From Planctomycetota bacterium (GTDB taxonomy: Bacteria; Planctomycetota; Planctomycetia; Pirellulales; Pirellulaceae): a DNA stretch of 6,415 nt. The notes beneath the pieces were generated by a model. That model had not been told where the DNA came from. It did not search any database and saw nothing but the letters and a program-made list of their open reading frames with translations. Location of the stretch: contig JAPLNJ010000921.1 of assembly GCA_026692885.1 (NCBI GenBank), positions 1 through 6,415 of the forward strand. The letters run 5' to 3'. Positions 1-6,415 of this stretch are shown here, in pieces. Numbering within the stretch: position 1 is the stretch's first letter; each line of letters begins with the position of its first letter. The position numbers and the translations under genes are program-made.

Positions 1-88
1 CGGGTGTTCAGGAATTCATTTTTTGCGGAGATACGACGTTGCCAATGGAAGACGCTTGGTCCGCCAAAAATGAATTCCTGAACACCCG
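1..88. repeat. Long inverted repeat, REP/MITE-like hairpin
   Basis: Bases 1-29 are the reverse complement of 60-88 with a single mismatch (T24 opposite C65), leaving a 30-base centre at 30-59. Each arm carries a GAATTC (12-17 and 72-77) and an A/T run. The centre can form a smaller stem, CCAA at 42-45 with TTGG at 56-59. Such a stem is far longer than a normal intrinsic terminator and is followed only by CCCCTTTT (91-98), so termination is possible but not the obvious role. The structure fits a dispersed palindromic element of REP, BIME or MITE type. The left arm starts at the first base of the window, so the true outer end and any target-site duplication cannot be judged. No transposase is encoded nearby. 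Confidence 0.85.
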
Positions 89-132
89 ACCCCTTTTCCG
101 CGTCGCCGCGTTACGTGGCCCAGGGCGGGGGC

Positions 133-138
133 GAGGGG
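133..138 (+). promoter_or_regulatory. Ribosome binding site of the VWA/GATase-like gene
   Basis: GAGGGG lies 10 bases before the ATG at 149 in a very G-rich leader. An in-frame TAA at 140-142 closes the frame upstream, so the ATG at 149 is the first standard start codon available. No convincing -35/-10 pair is visible in 89-132. The gene may be read through from an upstream operon member outside the window. Confidence 0.6.
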
Positions 139-148
139 ATAACTGACT

Positions 149-2617
149 ATGAACACACTCGGCTGGCTACTCGGTTTAGATCACGTGTTGTCGATCGACC
201 AAATCGATCCGTCGCTTGCAGAGCCGTGGGCAGTGGAGGGACGGTTCTGGGTCTTTGCCGGCGCCCTTGCCTTGGTGATCGGTTCCTTGATCTTCTACCT
301 CAAGTATCAGCCGCGCGGCTCAAGAACCTGGCGGACCGCCTTGGGCGTCAGCCGCGGGTTGCTGCTGGCCCTGCTGTTCGTGACCCTGGCAAACCCGGTC
401 CTGCAGGTCTCGTTGAAGAATGCCCAGAAGCCGCTGGTCTATGTGCTGTTCGACGGCACGGACAGCATGGCCATTGAGGACGAGTACACACCCCAGCAGC
501 GGGAAAGTCTAGCGGCCGCGGTCGACGTGCCCAACTCGCCAGCGGACGCGACGTCCCGTTCACGGGCGGCCTACATCCAGGCCCTCCTCAGCCGCGACAA
601 GAACAACGTGCTCCAGCGATTGCAGGACGACAAACGCTGCCGTCTGGAAGCCTTCGTGTTTGACGGTAACAACACGAGTCAGCTGCGGAAATTGAAATCG
701 AGCGAGACCTCGGACGATCGCCTGGACCCGAAATTCGTAGCGAAACAATTGACCACCCAAGGCCAGGTCACCGCCTTGGGTGCGACGTTCAATGACGTCA
801 GCCAGCAGTTCGGAGCGGGAAACCTAGCCGCGGTGGTGATGTTCAGCGACTTCGCTCACAACTCCGGCATCTCGCCGCTGGGTAGTCGGAGCGGTCAGGA
901 ACCATCGCCTGCCGGTCGCTTGCACGTGCCGATTCACACCGTCGGCGTCGGGGCGATCGAGAATGTGGATCTGGCGGTCGACCTGCAGACCGATCCGAAA
1001 ATGAAACGCGCGGAGAAGTCCTCGCTGGTGGTCAAATTGCGTCAGAGCGGTTTGCAGGACCGCACGGCCAACGTGCGGGTCACCGCGCGGCGTCTCAGCG
1101 GCGAAGCTGGCGACGAGCCGTTGGAGGTGCTGGTGGTCGGCGAGCAGACTGTCCCGCTGACCTCGACGCTGCAAACCGCGGAATTTCCCTTCACGCCTCA
1201 GGAGGCGGGCCGCTTTGAGTTTGCCGCTGAGGTGGAGCCGCTGGAAGGCGAAATCGTCGTCGAGAACAATCGGTCTAGCCGCGAAGTGAACATCATCGAC
1301 GATTACCTGCGGCTGATGTACGTCGCCTACGAACCGACGTGGGAATGGCGGTTTATCAAAGAAGTATTTCACCGCGACAAGCTGGTTGGCATGCAGGGCT
1401 TCCGCACTTACCTGGCCTCCTCCGATCCTCAGGTCCGCGAGTCCAACCAATTGTTCCTGGACACCCTGACGCCCAAGCGGAGCACGTTCTTTGCGAACGA
1501 TGTGATGTTCCTGGACGACATGCCCCGCAAGATACTCAGTGACCGCTTCTGCGACATGGTCAAGGAATTCGTGGGCGGCTTTGGCGGCGGTCTGGTGGTG
1601 ATCTGCGGTCCGCGTTTTGGCCCGGCCGAATTGCACGGCACAGGTTTGGCCGATCTGCTGCCCGTGATCGTGGACCCCGACGCCAAATTTGCCGACAGCC
1701 GGGAGTTCCGCCTGCGGATCACGCCTCACGCGTCACGTTTCCCCTTCATGCAGTTGGGCGAGAACGATGTGGACACAGCCAAAGCCTGGGACAATCTGGG
1801 GCGGTTGTCGTGGTATCAACCCGTGGCGCAGCTCCAGGAACAGGGTTACGCGCTGGCCGAACACCCGACCGATACCTGCCGCGACGGCAAGACCCCGCAG
1901 CCGTTGATCGCCATTCGCCAATACGGGGCGGGCGAAGTCGTGTATCTGAGCTTTAACGAGATGTGGCGGCTGCGGCGGATGCACGGCGAAAAGTACTACC
2001 GCACCTTCTGGTCCCAGTTGATTTACCGGTTGGGTATGGGCCACGCTCTGGGCGCGGATAAGAGGTTTGTCGTGCGCACGGATCGGCAGCAGTACCGGGC
2101 CGAAGACAAAGTCACGCTCACCATTGAAGCCTACGACGAGAATTTCGAGCCGTTGGACGAGCAGGACTTGGCCCAGTCGACGCTGACCGCCGAGCTGACG
2201 CTGCCCGGCGCCAACGGCGTTACCGACGAGACGCGGGAACTGGCGGTGCCGTTGTTGCGCAAAGGCATATTCGAAGCTCGCATCCCCGTGGACATTGCTG
2301 GCGAGTATCGGATTCGCGTGAAGGATCCGATCAGCACCAACTTCCGGGAGGTCCGTTTCGACGTCACCGGACTGTCGGCCGAACGCCGGAGCGGCGTGCG
2401 GAACGCGCGGCTGCAGGAAGATCTGGCGACAGAGACGCACGGCAAAACGTACGACTTAACCACGGTCGCCAGCCTGCCGGACGATTTGGACGTCAAAGTG
2501 GCCGTCGAGAGTTATACCCGGAACTATCCGCTATGGAGCACCCCGTTGTGGTTCATCGCCTTGGTCGGGCTAGCGCTCGGAGAATGGTTCTTTAGAAAGA
2601 TGATTCACTTGACTTAG
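149..2617 (+). CDS. Membrane-anchored VWA and glutamine-amidotransferase-like domain protein
   Basis: This 822-residue protein resembles planctomycete BatA-like proteins. Two membrane segments (about 33-52 and 66-85) flank a short Arg/Lys-rich loop, which by the positive-inside rule is cytoplasmic, so the following domains should be periplasmic. A VWA domain spans about 94-270: its metal-site motif is DGTDS (D102, T104, S106), with likely partners T208 and D234 (FSDF). An Ig-like segment (about 271-380) follows. Residues 386-632 form a class I glutamine-amidotransferase-like fold, recognisable from WEWRFIKEVF, the Gly-rich GGFGGGLVVICGP, LADLLPV, and NEMWRLRR with FWSQLIYRL. A second Ig-like segment (about 636-740) and a C-terminal membrane helix (about 795-812) complete it. 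No credible catalytic triad is evident, so the amidotransferase fold is probably structural or binding. The role is inferred as metal-dependent protein contact in an envelope complex. The gene lies 7 bases before the next one. Family confidence is good; molecular function is unknown. Confidence 0.9.
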   Translation: MNTLGWLLGLDHVLSIDQIDPSLAEPWAVEGRFWVFAGALALVIGSLIFYLKYQPRGSRTWRTALGVSRGLLLALLFVTLANPVLQVSLKNAQKPLVYVLFDGTDSMAIEDEYTPQQRESLAAAVDVPNSPADATSRSRAAYIQALLSRDKNNVLQRLQDDKRCRLEAFVFDGNNTSQLRKLKSSETSDDRLDPKFVAKQLTTQGQVTALGATFNDVSQQFGAGNLAAVVMFSDFAHNSGISPLGSRSGQEPSPAGRLHVPIHTVGVGAIENVDLAVDLQTDPKMKRAEKSSLVVKLRQSGLQDRTANVRVTARRLSGEAGDEPLEVLVVGEQTVPLTSTLQTAEFPFTPQEAGRFEFAAEVEPLEGEIVVENNRSSREVNIIDDYLRLMYVAYEPTWEWRFIKEVFHRDKLVGMQGFRTYLASSDPQVRESNQLFLDTLTPKRSTFFANDVMFLDDMPRKILSDRFCDMVKEFVGGFGGGLVVICGPRFGPAELHGTGLADLLPVIVDPDAKFADSREFRLRITPHASRFPFMQLGENDVDTAKAWDNLGRLSWYQPVAQLQEQGYALAEHPTDTCRDGKTPQPLIAIRQYGAGEVVYLSFNEMWRLRRMHGEKYYRTFWSQLIYRLGMGHALGADKRFVVRTDRQQYRAEDKVTLTIEAYDENFEPLDEQDLAQSTLTAELTLPGANGVTDETRELAVPLLRKGIFEARIPVDIAGEYRIRVKDPISTNFREVRFDVTGLSAERRSGVRNARLQEDLATETHGKTYDLTTVASLPDDLDVKVAVESYTRNYPLWSTPLWFIALVGLALGEWFFRKMIHLT

Positions 2618-2624
2618 GTTCTCT

Positions 2625-4703
2625 ATGACGAAGCTTAAAGCCATCCGCAGACACCTCCGTTCGCTCCGGCGGCGCCGACGACGTGTGCGCCGCGCAACCG
2701 CTTGGTCCGCCGTGCTGATCGCCCTGCTGTGGTTGCTCGGCGCGATCTTCGCCGTCGACGTCGGCTTCGAACTAGATGTCCTCCAACGGGTGCTCGTGAT
2801 GCTGGCCGGAGCCGGGCTTACGATCTGGGCCTTCGCGCGGTTCGCGGTGCCGTTCTTGGGCGTGCGCGAGACCGAAATGCAACTGGCCTTGCATGTCGAA
2901 AAGCAGCATCACATCAACAGCGACTTGGTGGCGGCCTTGCAGTTCGAATCGCCCGAAGCGTCGGCCTGGGGATCGCCCCAATTGGAAGGAGCCGTCGTCG
3001 ATCAGATGGCCCAGGTGGGCGGGCGGCTGAATGTCTTCCAGGGTTTATCGCGACGACAACTGACGCATCGGATGTTTTGGTTGCTGCTGACCGCGGCCCT
3101 CGCCGGCGCTGTCGTGGTTCGGTTCCCCGACCACGCCTACACGTTCTTGAATCGGCTCTTGCTGGGTGCTCGCCACTACCCGTCGCACACCCGCATCGAG
3201 CAAGTGGTCATCAATGACCGGCTCGTGCTGCAGCCGACGTTGTACCAGACGTCTCCGAAATCGCTGAAGAGTCCGCAACATCATCCGCTGGCGTTCCTGG
3301 TCCAGTGTTCCGGCAACTTGCCGCCGCAAGGCATCGCGAAACTGCGTTCTCCCAACGGCCAACTGCGGCCGCTGGAACTGTTGCGATTGACGCTCGAAGA
3401 ACGTAAGCAGCGGCTGACCGAGGCCGAGACACGGATCGCCAACGCGATCCGGACTCGCGAGGTGGATCTCACCGGGACCTGGGCTCGTGAAGTCGAGATG
3501 CTGTTGCAGTTCGACGCCGCGGATGCCGCTCGACACGTCGCGGAGGCCAACAGCGACCCCACGCGATTGACGGACGTCGCGTTGGCCATCAAGAGCGTCC
3601 TGCAGTCCTGGCCAAGCCAGGCAGACAGCACGGCCGTCTACGCGGCCCACCTGCCAAGTCTGACAGATCCCATCACCTACCAGATCTACCTGGGCGACGC
3701 CTGGACCGATCCGGCCACGGTCGACATGCTGGCGTTGCCGATCGTCGAACCGACCCTGATTCCTGTGCCGCCGCCTTATGTGCGAACAGAAAAGGCGCCC
3801 GCGGCGGCAGCCAATGCCCGGCAACTCTCGGTGCTGGAAGGTTCGGAGGTCAAAGTCTCCGTGGAATGCACCAACCACAAGCAACTGCAGGCCGCCTGGC
3901 TCACGCTGGTCGGCGAGCCGGAACTGAAACGTTACCCGTTGACGCAGCAGGACGACGCGGGTTACCGTTGGGCGTTGACTGCCACCGATTCGCCCTTTGC
4001 GAACATCACCCGCGAGTTGCGCTTCGAGATCCAAGTCACGGACGTAGACGACCTGCACTTGGAGCCGGCGATTCGCAGCCATGTGCGGCTCAAGGCCGAT
4101 CGCCCGCCGACCGGCTCGATCTACTGCGTTCACCGAGTTGTCTTACCACAAGCCAAGCCGGTCTTAGAATACTACGCCAACGATGATTATGGGATCGCCC
4201 AAGTGCGGCTGGACCTCCAGCTCGAACGGGGTCCGAAGGATTCGCCTGAGACGAAGGAGGAAGTCGCGTCCCGCTCGCTGCTGGTGGGCACACAACCGCT
4301 GCTGGCCAACGCCCTGCCGATCGACCGCCGAGGTCGGGACAAGCAGACGGGCAAGCCTCGAGGCTATGTGCTGGATCTTGCGTCGTTGCGGTCCGGGAAG
4401 AATGGGCAGGAGAAACCGGTCGAACTCGCCAAGGGTGACCGGCTGAAACTGATCTTGGAAGTCGTGGATTATCGCGGCCAGTTGCCAGGCGCCTCCTATC
4501 GTAGCGATCCACTGGTATTGGAAATCACCGATCAAAGCGGTTTCCTGGCAGATCAGACGGAACACTTGCAGCGTCTGGAAAGCGGTCTGCAAAAGACGGA
4601 AAACGTGGAGTTGGACATCGCCTCGGGTAAGACGAGCGGAGCGCGAGCCGGGCAGCGCTCGTCCGGGACTCTCAGGAAGCCTGGCAAGGGAGGATCGCCA
4701 TGA
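2625..4703 (+). CDS. DUF4175-like membrane protein with large periplasmic region
   Basis: This 692-residue protein begins with an extremely Arg-rich cytoplasmic tail (residues 8-23), then membrane segments at about 26-46, 53-78 and 150-166. The loop between the second and third carries the family-like signature VEKQHHINSDLVAALQFE. After the third helix comes NRLLLGARHYPSHTRIEQV, typical of planctomycete DUF4175-like proteins, then a periplasmic region rich in predicted beta strands: an Ig-like portion interrupted by a charged helical stretch (about 245-335), a PPPYV motif (382-386), and further strands to about 636. The last 55 residues turn helical and end in a basic Gly/Ser-rich tail. The start is fixed by an in-frame TGA at 2610-2612. 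The ribosome site is weak (TAGG at 2615-2618, overlapping the previous stop), so translational coupling to the preceding gene is likely. No enzymatic motif was seen. The DUF4175 assignment is from memory of architecture and is moderately sure; a structural or docking role in an envelope complex is inferred. Confidence 0.85.
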   Translation: MTKLKAIRRHLRSLRRRRRRVRRATAWSAVLIALLWLLGAIFAVDVGFELDVLQRVLVMLAGAGLTIWAFARFAVPFLGVRETEMQLALHVEKQHHINSDLVAALQFESPEASAWGSPQLEGAVVDQMAQVGGRLNVFQGLSRRQLTHRMFWLLLTAALAGAVVVRFPDHAYTFLNRLLLGARHYPSHTRIEQVVINDRLVLQPTLYQTSPKSLKSPQHHPLAFLVQCSGNLPPQGIAKLRSPNGQLRPLELLRLTLEERKQRLTEAETRIANAIRTREVDLTGTWAREVEMLLQFDAADAARHVAEANSDPTRLTDVALAIKSVLQSWPSQADSTAVYAAHLPSLTDPITYQIYLGDAWTDPATVDMLALPIVEPTLIPVPPPYVRTEKAPAAAANARQLSVLEGSEVKVSVECTNHKQLQAAWLTLVGEPELKRYPLTQQDDAGYRWALTATDSPFANITRELRFEIQVTDVDDLHLEPAIRSHVRLKADRPPTGSIYCVHRVVLPQAKPVLEYYANDDYGIAQVRLDLQLERGPKDSPETKEEVASRSLLVGTQPLLANALPIDRRGRDKQTGKPRGYVLDLASLRSGKNGQEKPVELAKGDRLKLILEVVDYRGQLPGASYRSDPLVLEITDQSGFLADQTEHLQRLESGLQKTENVELDIASGKTSGARAGQRSSGTLRKPGKGGSP
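4686..4693 (+). promoter_or_regulatory. Strong Shine-Dalgarno inside the end of the DUF4175-like gene
   Basis: AAGGGAGG lies 6 bases before the ATG at 4700, a near-ideal match and spacing, in contrast with the weak site of the preceding gene. In the frame of the downstream gene the upstream stop is TAA at 4631-4633 and no ATG, GTG or TTG occurs between it and 4700, which fixes the start. The ATGA at 4700-4703 gives a 4-base stop/start overlap, so reinitiation plus an independent strong site should give good expression. Confidence 0.85.
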
Positions 4704-6415
4704 GTCAGGTCCGCGTGCGAAGCAAGGTGGCACTGGTGTTGGTCCTGGGCCTGATCGGGTCGCAGACTCTCGCGGATGATGCCGAGCCGATGCGCCGCAA
4801 ACAGCAGGCCCAGGAGAAGGCGCGAGTCATGGCCCGCGACTTGGTGTCCAATATTCTCGATCTCCAGATTCGCCAGTTCCGCGAGAACGGGTTGGACGAT
4901 TTGCCCATCTTCAAGGAAATCGAGGGCATGCGGGGTAACCTCGACAAATTGGTCGACGCCCAAATGCAGGACATCGTCCAATTGCTGGTCAAGGCCCAGG
5001 AGGGGACTCCAGAGGAGCGTCTGGCCCGTTTCAACGAGGCCCGCGGCAAGATTCGGGAGGTCGTATTGCGTCTGATGGCCGAGCGGCAAAAACTGCTGCG
5101 ACGGCTGCAGATCGCGCGCATCGCCGCCCAGGTGCGACAGTTGATCGCCCTGGAGACGCGGACCATGAACGGTACCGCATCCTTGCCGGAAAAGCCGACC
5201 GGCGTACGGGAACCATTGGTCCTTTCCAATATCGAAGACCAGCGCGATGTGAAGTCGCTATTCCTGGCCTTGGTGGACGTGCTCAGCGATGTCAGTACCT
5301 GGGGTGGACACATCGGCGCGGGGGCGGCCGACGGGTTGCGGATTCTCAAAGCAGCGCAAACCGGCGTCGAACTCGACAACGTCGGCCAGCACTTGGACGC
5401 CAGCCGGTTCGAGGAGGCGGTCGTGAGTCAGAAGGCAGTGATCAAGGGCCTGCGACTGCTACTGGAGAAAATCGAGGAGACCCAGGGGCTGATTAGCAAT
5501 GATCGCGAAGAGGCCCTGAAGCTAATCCGGCAATTGCTGGAAAAGCAGGAGAAGTTGCGAGAGGAAGCCCGTCAGCCCGAACAACTGACGGAAAAGAAGG
5601 CGGAGCAACTGTCCGAACAGCAGGCCCAACTGCACAAGGACGTGGGCAAGTTGACCCCCATGCTGGAGCAATACCCGGCCGCTCAGCCACTGTTGGAACA
5701 GGCCAAGGCAGCGGCTTACGAAGCCGCTGCGCAGCTGTTGGAAGAAAAGCAGGAGCAGGCGGTCGCCGAACAGACCAAGGTGATCGGTAACTTGGCCGAG
5801 ATTGCAGAACAACTGAAGCACGCGATCCAACAGGAGCGAACCGATCGCAGCGCGGCGGAGTTGGCTCAACAGGTCAAGCAGTTGGAGAAATTGAAAGAGA
5901 AGTTGGAGCAGGCCGCCGCGAAACAGGAAAAGGCGACGGAAGCGGCGAAGGAAAAACCCGCGGAAGCTCAGCAGCAGGAACAGCAGGTGGCCAAGGATTT
6001 GGCGGCAGCAACCAAGGAAGCCACCGCGGATAACAAGGACTTGCCAGGTGTCATCGAGTCGCGTTTGGCCGACGCTCAGGAAGCGGTCGGCAAAGCCGCC
6101 GAAACCATGCAGGAGGCGGCTCCGCAGGCCGCCCCGGCGCGCGAGCAAGCAGCCCAGAGTGCCGAACAGGCCATTCAGCAGGCGTTGGCTGAAACCGAGT
6201 CGCAACTGGCCGACAGCAAACGCCAGCAGATGGCGGTCGAAGTCGGCGAACTGGCCCGGGCCGCGGAAGCCTTGGAACGAGCCGCTGCTTCCGAGCGAGA
6301 GATCAGCAAAGACACCGCCCAAGCAGCGGCTGAACAAGGACTCGCTGCGGAGGAAGCCAAGGCGATGGCCCAGGAACAAGCCACGGTGGCCGAGGTCGCC
6401 GCCAAGATCGCGGAA
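4700..6415 (+). CDS. Secreted Gln/Glu/Ala/Lys-rich coiled-coil protein, 3' end beyond window
   Basis: An uninterrupted frame of 572 codons runs from ATG 4700 to the last base with no stop, so the protein is partial. Residues 1-25 look like a Sec signal peptide: basic start with R5, R7 and K9, hydrophobic core ALVLVLGLIG, and likely cleavage after TLA before DDAEP. Residues 30-155 are a charged all-helical module including ARGKIREVVLRLMAERQKLL. Residues about 175-265 form a second helical module containing the only tryptophan (W201). From about 268 to the end the protein is low-complexity, dominated by Q, E, A and K, and predicted to form long coiled coils, with a few Pro breaks near 327-329, 420 and 474-479. 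No cysteine occurs in the visible part. It overlaps the upstream gene by 4 bases and is very likely cotranscribed. It would act in the periplasm beside the Ig-like domains of the two upstream products, perhaps as a scaffold or spacer. Similarity searches against such sequence will pick up unrelated coiled coils, so no specific family is named. Confidence 0.88.
   Translation, partial: MSQVRVRSKVALVLVLGLIGSQTLADDAEPMRRKQQAQEKARVMARDLVSNILDLQIRQFRENGLDDLPIFKEIEGMRGNLDKLVDAQMQDIVQLLVKAQEGTPEERLARFNEARGKIREVVLRLMAERQKLLRRLQIARIAAQVRQLIALETRTMNGTASLPEKPTGVREPLVLSNIEDQRDVKSLFLALVDVLSDVSTWGGHIGAGAADGLRILKAAQTGVELDNVGQHLDASRFEEAVVSQKAVIKGLRLLLEKIEETQGLISNDREEALKLIRQLLEKQEKLREEARQPEQLTEKKAEQLSEQQAQLHKDVGKLTPMLEQYPAAQPLLEQAKAAAYEAAAQLLEEKQEQAVAEQTKVIGNLAEIAEQLKHAIQQERTDRSAAELAQQVKQLEKLKEKLEQAAAKQEKATEAAKEKPAEAQQQEQQVAKDLAAATKEATADNKDLPGVIESRLADAQEAVGKAAETMQEAAPQAAPAREQAAQSAEQAIQQALAETESQLADSKRQQMAVEVGELARAAEALERAAASEREISKDTAQAAAEQGLAAEEAKAMAQEQATVAEVAAKIAE

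Noticed and set aside
60..98. Intrinsic terminator formed by the hairpin plus CCCCTTTT
   Set aside because: The stem is much longer than usual, its centre is 30 bases, and only four T residues follow. It is better described as a palindromic repeat, with termination left as a possibility.
115..477. 120-codon GTG-started plus-strand frame overlapping the start of the first gene
   Set aside because: It is Arg/Pro/Gly-rich with no motif and overlaps the well-supported membrane segments of the frame starting at 149.
824..1729. 301-codon open frame on the minus strand
   Set aside because: It lies wholly opposite the VWA/amidotransferase-like gene, has no recognisable domain or ribosome site, and is His/Gln/Arg-rich as expected from the reverse complement of GC-rich coding sequence.
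1733..2440. 235-codon open frame on the minus strand
   Set aside because: It is antisense to the amidotransferase-like and Ig-like regions of the first gene; no domain is recognisable and the plus-strand reading explains the sequence.
3045..4133. 362-codon open frame on the minus strand
   Set aside because: It is fully antisense to the DUF4175-like gene, whose membrane segments and domain motifs are clear. Composition is rich in Arg, Gln and Val with no coherent motif.
4604..4703. Frameshift at the end of the DUF4175-like gene that would fuse it to the coiled-coil gene
   Set aside because: In the downstream frame a TAA occurs at 4631-4633, neither alternative frame gives a clearly better peptide, and the downstream gene has its own strong ribosome site and signal peptide.
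5522..6379. 285-codon Leu/Phe-rich minus-strand frame that looks like a membrane protein
   Set aside because: Gln, Glu and Lys codons of the coiled-coil gene read as Leu and Phe on the opposite strand. The apparent hydrophobicity is a mirror of that composition.

Overview
The window looks like GC-rich chromosomal DNA from a planctomycete, probably Pirellulales-like. This is inferred from protein architecture, not from any marker gene. It holds one tight, plus-strand gene cluster: a membrane-anchored von Willebrand factor A (VWA) / glutamine-amidotransferase-like protein, a DUF4175-like membrane protein, and a secreted Gln/Glu/Ala/Lys-rich coiled-coil protein that runs off the right edge. In planctomycetes such genes usually sit downstream of a MoxR-type AAA ATPase and a DUF58 protein, in a relative of the Bat (BatA/BatB) systems. 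Those partners are not in this window.

Layout. Positions 1-88 are a near-perfect inverted repeat (two 29-base arms, one mismatch, 30-base centre). It resembles a REP/MITE-type hairpin and touches the left edge, so it may extend further. Positions 89-148 are a short leader with a G-rich ribosome binding site and no promoter I can defend. Gene 1 (149-2617) ends 7 bases before gene 2 (2625-4703). Gene 2 overlaps gene 3 (4700 to beyond 6415) by 4 bases (ATGA), with a strong Shine-Dalgarno just upstream. The spacing argues for one transcript with coupled translation. No RNA genes, CRISPR arrays or insertion-sequence transposases were seen.

How the genes may work together (inference). By the positive-inside rule, gene 1 places its VWA, amidotransferase-like and Ig-like domains in the periplasm between N- and C-terminal membrane segments. 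Gene 2 has an Arg-rich cytoplasmic N-terminus, three membrane segments and a large periplasmic beta-rich region. Gene 3 has a Sec signal peptide and would be exported to the same compartment. This is consistent with a metal-ion-dependent adhesion/scaffolding complex at the cell envelope, possibly remodelled by a MoxR ATPase. No enzymatic activity can be assigned. The system type is known in outline but its function is largely uncharacterised; the less ordinary points are the hairpin, the helical insertion in gene 2, the altered metal-site motif in gene 1 and the coiled coil encoded as a separate secreted protein.
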